From the NCBI GenBank assembly GCA_902805675.1, contig CADCTA010000049.1, positions 1 to 49,704 on the forward strand: DNA of 49,704 bases. Reading direction: 5' to 3'. Of the stretch, positions 44,564 to 49,704 are shown one piece after another. Origin of the DNA: an uncultured Chthoniobacterales bacterium. GTDB lineage: Bacteria; Verrucomicrobiota; Verrucomicrobiia; Chthoniobacterales; UBA10450. A model generated the notes under the pieces. The model was not told where the DNA came from. It ran no database searches and saw only the letters and a program-made list of their open reading frames with translations. A program made the position numbers and the translations under genes. Within the stretch, counting starts at the first letter, position 1. Each line of letters begins with the position of its first letter.

Positions 44564-45447
44564 ACCGTCACAGGCGCGCGGCGCGATTCGGCCAGCGTGG
44601 AAAAGTAGACATCTTCGAGCCCGGCCTCGATCGAGGTGAAACCGTCGCCCGGATCGTAGTCCGAGAGGATGTGGATCATCGTTCGTCCGGCGAAGAGGCG
44701 CGTGGAGAGCAGATCGTATCCGTCGCGATAATGCGCGAGCTCACCGCGCCCGATCACCTTCACCCAGATCCGGCCTCTGGCGGCGCGGATCAGCTCCTGC
44801 GGAGCACCTTCACGCTGCACGCGGCCCGCCGCCAGCACAGCGACACGCGGACAGAGATCCGACACGTCGGCGACGATGTGCGTCGAAAGAATGACGACAA
44901 CGTTTTCGCCGATTTCGGCGAGGAGGTTTAGAAAGCGGTTGCGCTCTTCCGGATCGAGACCCGCCGTCGGCTCATCGACGATGATGAGCTCAGGATTACC
45001 GATCAACGCTTGCGCAATACCGAAGCGCTGGCGCATCCCGCCGGAAAAGCCCGCCAGCGTCTTTTTGCGAACGTTCCACAGATTCACCTGATGCAGCAGT
45101 GTCTCGACCGTGACCTTGCGATCCGCGCGCGACGAGATGCCTTTCAGCACGGCCAGGTGATCCAGCATGTCGTAAGCGGAAATCCGGGGATAGACACCAA
45201 AGTCCTGGGGCAGATAACCGAGCGTGTCGCGCAGTTTCTCCGGCTGGGCGATGACGTCGACAGCACCAAACCGGATGGCTCCCTCCGTCGGCGTCTGCAG
45301 CGTGGCGATCGTCCGCATGAGCGTCGACTTGCCCGCGCCGTTGGGTCCGAGCAGCCCGTACATGCCGCGCGGGATCGACAGCGTTACGTGGTCGAGTGCG
45401 CGAGTTCCATTCGGATAGATGTGGCTGAGGTCGTCTAGTTCGAGCAT
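44560..45447 (-). CDS. ABC transporter ATP-binding protein
   Basis: A 295-aa ABC ATPase. Walker A is GPNGAGKST (34-42), the Q-loop region follows in LGYLPQDFGVYP, the signature is FSGGMRQRFGIAQAL and Walker B is ELIIVDEPTAGLDP, with the H-loop in VILSTHIVAD. The last about 80 residues are a DrrA-type C-terminal region. It is the first gene of the operon and overlaps the permease-peptidase start as ATGA, showing translational coupling. It diverges from the two-component genes at 45596. Confidence 0.95.
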   Translation of the reverse strand: MLELDDLSHIYPNGTRALDHVTLSIPRGMYGLLGPNGAGKSTLMRTIATLQTPTEGAIRFGAVDVIAQPEKLRDTLGYLPQDFGVYPRISAYDMLDHLAVLKGISSRADRKVTVETLLHQVNLWNVRKKTLAGFSGGMRQRFGIAQALIGNPELIIVDEPTAGLDPEERNRFLNLLAEIGENVVVILSTHIVADVSDLCPRVAVLAAGRVQREGAPQELIRAARGRIWVKVIGRGELAHYRDGYDLLSTRLFAGRTMIHILSDYDPGDGFTSIEAGLEDVYFSTLAESRRAPVTV

Positions 45448-45595
45448 CGAAGGTCCGTATTCATCCAGGTTGCCTCACCCACCGTTGAGCGAAATGGAGC
45501 GGTCGGGAAGCGATCTTCGCTGAGTGGTAGATCGGCACCGTCGAGCGGAGCGCATTGTCGTCGCGCAGCCGCGTACTGCTCGTTAGGTTGAATGA

Positions 45596-46525
45596 ATGAA
45601 CCGTCTTGAGGTCAGCGAAGTGATCGTCGGGGTGGTGCGCATCACACTGATGGTGGCGATCGGTTTTGGTGTGCACCGGCTCACTCGCGTGCTGCCATGG
45701 CCCACGCGGCCTCCGCGGTGGCGCTTCGTCCTGATCCACGTGGCGATGGTCCCCGTGTGCGTGTTGATCTTCATCCTCGTCTCGAACGGCCTGACGCTGC
45801 TGTTGCTCGGCTACCGCACACCGCCTCGCCACCTGTCCGGGTTCATGTTGGTCGGCGCTTATCTCTACGTCGTGATCGCGGGGGCGAGCTACATGGTGGA
45901 AGCAACCAGGCGGACCGCGCGCGCAGAAACGGCCGCGGCCCAGATGCAGCTGGCGGCGCTGCGCGCGCAGATCCAACCGCACTTTCTCTTCAATGCGCTG
46001 CATACGGTGGTTCAGTTGATCCCGATCAATCCAGCACGCGCGATGGAGGCGGCGGAGCTCGTCGCGGATCTGTTGCGCGCGACGATGGACGATGACCGGG
46101 ACGTCATTTCGCTTCGCGATGAATGGGCCTTCGTATCGCGTTATCTCGAGTTGGAGCGCATCCGCTTCGGAGAGCGGCTGCGCGTGCATGCTGATGTCGA
46201 TCCCCTCCTGCTGGACGTGCGCATTCCATCGTTCGCGCTCCAGACGCTGGTCGAGAACGCGGTGCGCCATGGTGCCGCGCCTCGCATAGAGCCGACGGAT
46301 ATTGTGGTTACCACCGCGGGCACCGTCTCGGAGGTGACGCTCTCGGTCCGCAACAATGGCAACGGCGCGGCGACCAACGGCGTCGCCACCAGCACGGGGA
46401 CGGGATTGAACCGGCTGCGCGACCGACTCGTTGCCCTCTACGGCAACGCAGCGCGCCTGACGTATGGCGTGCGGGATGACGGCGACTTCGAGGCTGCCGT
46501 GGTGGTGCCGCGTGAGAACGGGTGA
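45596..46525 (+). CDS. LytS-type sensor histidine kinase
   Basis: A 309-aa kinase. Three or four membrane helices lie in residues 8-100 (VGVVRITLMVAIGFG; FVLIHVAMVPVCVLIFILVS; LVGAYLYVVIAGASYM), with short loops and no sensor domain. The His_kinase domain has the phosphoacceptor His129 in ALRAQIQPHFLFNALHT, and a HATPase domain with the N box LVENAVRHG and GTGLNRLRDRL. Kinases with so little extracellular part often sense via a partner membrane protein. Its stop overlaps the start of the response regulator. Confidence 0.9.
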   Translation: MNRLEVSEVIVGVVRITLMVAIGFGVHRLTRVLPWPTRPPRWRFVLIHVAMVPVCVLIFILVSNGLTLLLLGYRTPPRHLSGFMLVGAYLYVVIAGASYMVEATRRTARAETAAAQMQLAALRAQIQPHFLFNALHTVVQLIPINPARAMEAAELVADLLRATMDDDRDVISLRDEWAFVSRYLELERIRFGERLRVHADVDPLLLDVRIPSFALQTLVENAVRHGAAPRIEPTDIVVTTAGTVSEVTLSVRNNGNGAATNGVATSTGTGLNRLRDRLVALYGNAARLTYGVRDDGDFEAAVVVPRENG

Positions 46526-47262
46526 TGAAGGTCGCCACTCTCGTCGTCGATGATGAACCGGTCGCGCGCGCCGGGCTCCGCGCGATGCTCACCGCGTTCG
46601 ATTGGGTGGACGTCGTGGGCGAGGCCGCAGATGGACCGGCCGCGGTTGAGATGATCAATCGCCTGCGGCCAGAGGTCGTCTTCCTCGACATCCAGATGCC
46701 CGGCTTGCTCGGCACCGATGTCGTGCGTCGCATCGAGCACCAGCCATTCGTCATCTTTACCACCGCCTACAGCCACCACGCAGTGACAGCCTTCGAGTTG
46801 TCGGCGGTGGACTATCTCCTCAAGCCCTTTGGCCCGGCGCGTCTCGCCGCGGCCATGGAGCGTGTGCGCTCGGCGGTCGGCGAGCCGGCTGCCGCCGGTG
46901 TGCTGGAACGACTCAGCGGCGCACTTGCCGGCGGACCGATCAGCCGATTATTCGCGCGCGTAGGCGGTGCCCTGGTGCCGCTCGTTGTGCAGAGTGTGTC
47001 ACGATTCGAAGCAGCCGGAGACTATGTGACGGCGCACGTCGGTAGCTCGAGCTACGTCTTGCATGTGTCGTTAAATCGCCTCGAGGCGCGCCTGGACCCG
47101 GGTCGATTCGTCCGTATCCACCGCACCTACCTTGTGAACCTGGATCATGTGCGAGCATTCAAGCGCGACGCACGGGGCAATCTGGAGGCGGAGCTGAACG
47201 ATGGCGCGCGCATCCCCGTCAGCCGTTCGCGCGCGCAGGCGTTGCGGAGTTTAGGATTGTGA
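46525..47262 (+). CDS. LytTR-family response regulator
   Basis: A 245-aa regulator: a receiver domain (1-120) with acidic pocket Asp9/Asp10, phosphoacceptor Asp55 in VVFLDIQMPG and the switch Lys in VDYLLKPFGPARL; then a LytTR DNA-binding domain (about 145-243; RFEAAGDYVTAHVGSSSYVL, RFVRIHRTYLVNLDHVRAFK). LytTR regulators bind direct repeats near promoters. The GTG three bases earlier (46522) is an alternative start. The pair probably controls the divergent ABC operon across the 148-base space 45448-45595, by position only. Confidence 0.93.
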   Translation: MKVATLVVDDEPVARAGLRAMLTAFDWVDVVGEAADGPAAVEMINRLRPEVVFLDIQMPGLLGTDVVRRIEHQPFVIFTTAYSHHAVTAFELSAVDYLLKPFGPARLAAAMERVRSAVGEPAAAGVLERLSGALAGGPISRLFARVGGALVPLVVQSVSRFEAAGDYVTAHVGSSSYVLHVSLNRLEARLDPGRFVRIHRTYLVNLDHVRAFKRDARGNLEAELNDGARIPVSRSRAQALRSLGL

Positions 47263-47285
47263 TCGAGACACAGGACGCACGACAG

Positions 47286-47333
47286 CCCACCTCCGAGCGT
47301 CGGAACGACTCGGCAATCTTCTGATCTGTTCCC
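47286..47333 (-). pseudogene. TerB-gene fragment F2
   Basis: About 48 bases read IAESFRRSEVG on the minus strand and match the intact gene's IAESFRGSEVD coding region (DNA around 39165-39210) with few mismatches. Similarity ends at GGAGGTGG. The rest of the gene is absent. This space (47263-47700) otherwise holds only a hairpin and a 35-codon frame (47543-47650) of unknown meaning. Confidence 0.6.
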
Positions 47334-47451
47334 TCACTCCGCACCGTCTTCTTAATTCCGCAATGATGCTGCGCGCGAGAATGGAACGGACTGCTAAGCC
47401 GTGACATAGACGAAGCCCGAACGGTGAGGAGCAGGCGACGAATCAACCGAG

Positions 47452-47473
47452 CCGCTGGGAATCGACCCAGCGG
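47452..47473. other. Perfect 8-bp stem-loop
   Basis: CCGCTGGG-AATCGA-CCCAGCGG forms a stem of 8 pairs with a 6-base loop; CCGCTGGG recurs once more just downstream. It is about 190 bases after the LytTR gene without a T-run, so a terminator role is uncertain. Confidence 0.5.
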
Positions 47474-47703
47474 GAATGGAGCCGCTGGGCAGCGAGCGAC
47501 ATGGATGGGCAGACCCGAGAGGGTGAGTCTTGCGGGAGCAAGATGAATCAAGTGGTGCGAGATGGACCTGGCCTTCTCCGCTCTCAGCCGTCCGACTTCT
47601 ACGATCGTCGCCTCGAGGCGATGAACCCCGCGCGGTTCACCATTCCCTGAGAGCGCCGCGTCACTCGTGAGATGGCCGGCGCCATCCGCCTGGACCGCGA
47701 AGA

Positions 47704-47790
47704 GATTTACGAATCAGGAAAGCAGGAAATAAGGAAAAGGGATCCGACACCGCTTCTTTTTCCTGCGTTCCTGCTTTCCTGATTCATCAT
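47704..47790. repeat. Purine-rich TIR repeat (MITE-like), copy R3, short form
   Basis: The left end GATTTACGAATCAGGAAAGC and right end GCTTTCCTGATTCATCAT form a near-perfect inverted repeat: GAATCAGGAAAGCAGGAA pairs with TTCCTGCTTTCCTGATTC without mismatch. The interior is about 40 bases. Directly to its right begins TerB-gene fragment F3. Confidence 0.9.
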
Positions 47791-47794
47791 CATC

Positions 47795-47848
47795 AAGCGC
47801 GGAGAGATCCACCTCCGGGGTCGGAACGACTCGGCGATCTTTCGCATC
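47795..47848 (-). pseudogene. TerB-gene fragment F3
   Basis: On the minus strand this DNA reads RKIAESFR in frame and then, after a one-base deletion, the equivalent of EVDLSAL. It corresponds to 39150-39203 of the intact TerB gene. At its left it runs directly into repeat R3. The shared point GTGGATCTCTCCGCGC also precedes repeat R5. Confidence 0.75.
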
Positions 47849-47864
47849 CGGACGCCGATCGCGA

Positions 47865-47973
47865 GGTAGGGACATCGCGCTGCGATGTCCGAGACGCGTG
47901 CCAAGCTCTCCGACGTCCGAACGCCCACACGTGGATCGACGCGCCCCGGACGCCGCAGCGCGGCGTCCCTACC
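47865..47973. repeat. Paired hairpins of the GGTAGGGAC family, inverted
   Basis: GGTAGGGACATCGCGCTGCG (from 47866) contains the perfect hairpin 47870-47890, and GCGCGGCGTCCCTACCGC (to 47973) contains the hairpin 47948-47968. The two units are inverted relative to each other, GGTAGGGAC at one end and GTCCCTACC at the other, about 55 bases apart. The first hairpin is identical to 39429-39449. Confidence 0.75.
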
Positions 47974-48045
47974 GCAAATGCCGATCGCCTAACGTAAGCA
48001 CGCGATTCGATGCGAAGGCCGACCTGCGCGCTTCAGCGGCCGAGA

Positions 48046-48345
48046 CTACTCGCGCGCTGGGGAAATCACCTCGAACTCGATCTCACCCTGGTGTTGATCA
48101 TTGCTACGCTTCTGCCGCCCGATTTTCACAGAACCAGATTTCGGCAGCGCGGCATTGAAGAGGTACACGCTCGCTCTCGGTAGATGGCGATTCTCGACCG
48201 TGAGCGTATGCGCGCCGGCAACCAGTGGAGTGGATGTCACCGAGAACTCGATCCGAATCGTTCCCCGGCCAGTACGGAGTTCGTCCGCCTCGGCAAAGCT
48301 CAGCGCCGCCACTTGTAGTCCGGCGTCGCTCTGATCAAGCCGCAC
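48046..48345 (-). CDS. Hypothetical protein, 99 aa, possibly a C-terminal remnant
   Basis: The frame encodes a beta-rich stretch: GTIRIEFSVTSTPLVAGAHT, LTVENRHLPRASVYLFNAAL and GRQKRSNDQHQGEIEFEV. This recalls the periplasmic C-terminal domain of larger proteins found near HupE/UreJ-type transporters, with a missing N-terminal part and no signal peptide. It is flanked by repeats and gene fragments, so it may be a truncated gene. The function is unknown. The likeness is by eye and weak. Confidence 0.5.
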   Translation of the reverse strand: MRLDQSDAGLQVAALSFAEADELRTGRGTIRIEFSVTSTPLVAGAHTLTVENRHLPRASVYLFNAALPKSGSVKIGRQKRSNDQHQGEIEFEVISPARE

Positions 48346-48391
48346 TCAAGCCGTGAGACGAGCGGCCACTGTTGGCGTGGCGGATCCCGAA

Positions 48392-48558
48392 GATTTACGA
48401 ATCAGGAAAGCAGGAAATGAGGAATCGAGGCGTCGCGAATCCCGAGCTGGACGGCGAACCCACTCGGGGAAGCGCGCGAAGCGCGGGGTGCGCGCGCCAT
48501 CGAAAGACCTCCGGCACCCCCTCTTTTTCCTGCGTTCCTGCTTTCCTGATTCATCATC
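48392..48558. repeat. Purine-rich TIR repeat (MITE-like), copy R4, long form
   Basis: Ends GATTTACGAATCAGGAAAGC and GCTTTCCTGATTCATCATC are as in R3, and the interior (about 110 bases) contains a GC-rich hairpin-prone stretch, with GCGCGCGAAGCGCGGGGTGC near its centre. Interior blocks are shared with R2, suggesting that R4 is the complete element and R1 and R3 are internally deleted. TerB fragment F4 begins about 20 bases to its right. Confidence 0.88.
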
Positions 48559-48578
48559 GGCTTCGCGGCCATTTCGGA

Positions 48579-48645
48579 GAGACGCGCGGCGAGCGCGGAC
48601 GACTCCGGTTTGCACAGCAGCACCTCCTGCGAAAGCGCCGACGTG
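48579..48645 (-). pseudogene. TerB-gene fragment F4
   Basis: The minus-strand frame reads SALSQEVLLCKPESSALAAR then LSEM, against SALYHEVLLRKPEPAAVAAR then LTTS in the intact gene. It lies between repeats R4 and R5. It continues the sequence that F5 leaves off: F5 ends at the codons for VDLSA and F4 starts with SAL, so R5 appears to sit inside one TerB copy. Confidence 0.78.
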
Positions 48646-48666
48646 GACCCTGAGCAAGGTAATAAA

Positions 48667-48785
48667 ATTTAGAAGCCAGAAATCCAGAAAAAGAGGCCCA
48701 GCATCATTCCCGTTCCTGGTTTCCTGGTTTCCAAATTCAATCTCCGCTTCTTCTTCCTGCGTTCCTGCTTTCCTGATTCATTATC
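48667..48785. repeat. Purine-rich repeat, copy R5, composite form
   Basis: The right end matches the family exactly (TTCCTGCGTTCCTGCTTTCC, then TGATTCATTATCGG). The left part has a different inverted pair: AGAAGCCAGAAATCCAGAAA (from 48671) against TTCCTGGTTTCCTGGTTTCC (from 48713). So this looks like a second, related repeat joined to one end of the first. It lies within the 3' part of the DUF3500 frame and supplies its stop codon. Confidence 0.75.
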
Positions 48786-49634
48786 GGCCAGGCGCGGAGA
48801 GATCCACGCGAACCACGTCTCGCTGATGTTGCCTTTGATCTCGTCCATCTTCGCTTGTGCGACTCTTTCTTCCTGGATCCCGACCCATTCACTGGCGAGG
48901 TCCAGCAGCATCTCGCGTTGCGGCTCGCTCAACTCCGAGCCTTTGATTCCTTCCGGTTGAATCGTCACTCCGTCCTGGCCCGCTCCCAGGACGAGGTCAC
49001 GTATTTGGAAGCCGAGGATGGCTTTCTTGCGCTGCGCCGGATCCAGTGAACTCATCAGCTTGAATGCCTTGTCGGTTTCGCGGCCAAGCGGACGGACCGA
49101 TTTCCCTTCCAACTCATAGATCGCAGGCTGCGCGCCGGTATGGCTGGGGGCGAGCGTGCCTTGCGCGCCAGCCAGCGTGATGTTGATCGCGAGATGGTGT
49201 CCGCCGAATTGGATCATCCACGGCTCGGTCGCGCTCGGCTGCCCGAGAAAGGAGATATAGTACTCATCACGACCAAGATTTCGGCGCGTAGCTTTCCGTA
49301 GCACCTCGTCACTTTCGACGATCTGCAAAACCTTCTCGTAACCCTGCGGACTGAGCGCGGCTGCGAGCACGCGCATCGCGGCGGCACGCTGCCGCTCCGC
49401 GAGATCGCCCACGCGTAATCCTCCGCGTGGGAACATACCGGGCGGAAAATAGTGCCAGCGCTTCCGCTGCGCTTCATCCCTGAAGTCGTAGATCAGCTTG
49501 CCTTGCTGGCTCTCGTCCAGCGTGGCGACGAACTCATTTGCCGCCGCGGCGATCTCTCTTGTCGCGGATTGCGGGATGTCTTGCGCTGCCGAGATCGACG
49601 CGAGACAGCATGCGATCGTGAGTCGTAGAAACAT
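48669..49634 (-). CDS. DUF3500 protein with C-terminus replaced by repeat sequence
   Basis: About 321 aa from ATG 49634; a signal peptide (MFLRLTIACCLASISAAQ) starts it. The DUF3500 body is clear: EFVATLDESQQGKLIYDFRD, KRWHYFPPGMFPRGGLRVGD, WMIQFGGHHLAINITLAG and LDLASEWVGIQEERVAQAKM. After SETWFAW (about 275) the family would continue for some 60-70 residues with its conserved end, but here the frame passes into ISPRLAD (TerB fragment F5, 48792-48807, GTGGATCTCTCCGCGC) and then repeat R5 (NESGKQERRKKKRRLN...), where it stops. The function of DUF3500 is unknown. The upstream extension to 49703 is not family-like. Confidence 0.82.
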   Translation of the reverse strand: MFLRLTIACCLASISAAQDIPQSATREIAAAANEFVATLDESQQGKLIYDFRDEAQRKRWHYFPPGMFPRGGLRVGDLAERQRAAAMRVLAAALSPQGYEKVLQIVESDEVLRKATRRNLGRDEYYISFLGQPSATEPWMIQFGGHHLAINITLAGAQGTLAPSHTGAQPAIYELEGKSVRPLGRETDKAFKLMSSLDPAQRKKAILGFQIRDLVLGAGQDGVTIQPEGIKGSELSEPQREMLLDLASEWVGIQEERVAQAKMDEIKGNISETWFAWISPRLADNESGKQERRKKKRRLNLETRKPGTGMMLGLFFWISGF

Positions 49635-49704
49635 GCGGCACCAGCCCGGCTGCGTCCTGGAGATTGAACCAGTCGCGCTCGGTGGCTGCTGCGTCCATGG
49701 CAAT

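Noticed and set aside
47543..47650. A 35-codon plus-strand frame (MNQVVRDGPGLLRSQPSDFY...)
   Set aside because: It has an ATG and stop but no known likeness, and lies among gene debris; evidence is insufficient to call a gene.
37085..48785. CRISPR array
   Set aside because: The repeat copies are irregularly spaced, in inverted-repeat form with unequal lengths, and no cas genes are present.

Overview
The window is a 49.7 kb piece of a GC-rich bacterial chromosome, densely packed with housekeeping genes and no rRNA or intact tRNA gene. The likely source is Verrucomicrobiota, perhaps a soil or freshwater Chthoniobacterales-type lineage. This is inferred from three things: a dispersed purine-rich repeat whose reading frame gives NESGKQERRKK-like peptides, which I associate with that phylum; a secreted-protein tail (NYTAIVTG...VEVYN) and a DKDGIANVAEYAFGLNP segment typical of verrucomicrobial exported proteins; and the gene repertoire. 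No marker gene settles the taxonomy.

Layout. 0-9 kb: the 3' end of an enoyl-CoA hydratase gene, a RluA pseudouridine synthase and a spermidine-synthase-like protein (+), facing trhO, an old-yellow-enzyme flavoprotein and dinB (-), then a HI0933-type flavoprotein, a histidine phosphatase and a ComEC-like metallo-beta-lactamase-fold protein. 9-16 kb: a very large protein joining E1-alpha, E1-beta and E2 of a 2-oxoacid dehydrogenase complex in one chain, an exported protein, and the threonine/lysine pathway genes thrC and lysC. 16-26 kb: an L,D-transpeptidase, a GNAT acetyltransferase, overlapping nadK and tlyA, a 0.7 kb gene-free stretch, then a CPBP protease-comF-accD-folC run, a lipoprotein and metG. 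26-36 kb: mostly exported proteins (thioredoxin-like, BNR-repeat, arylsulfotransferase, subtilase), a YcaQ-type winged-helix protein, an EamA transporter, and two truncated genes lying back to back at 29.3 kb.

36-49.7 kb is the unusual part. A stand-alone pYEATS-domain protein is followed by an intact TerB-domain gene (38336-39301). Pieces of relatives of that TerB gene recur at about 37.4, 47.3, 47.8, 48.6 and 48.8 kb, several directly abutting copies of the dispersed repeat (37.1, 47.7, 48.4 and 48.7 kb, plus one at 14.5 kb). One repeat copy has replaced the C-terminus of a DUF3500 gene. Between these lies a compact module: an ABC ATPase, an ABC permease fused to an M1 metallopeptidase, a redoxin lipoprotein and a SnoaL-like protein in one minus-strand operon, divergent from a LytS/LytTR-type two-component pair that probably regulates it.

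The most interesting observations are the E1-alpha/E1-beta/E2 triple fusion, the association of TerB-gene fragments with a MITE-like repeat family, and two further hairpin repeat families scattered through the window.
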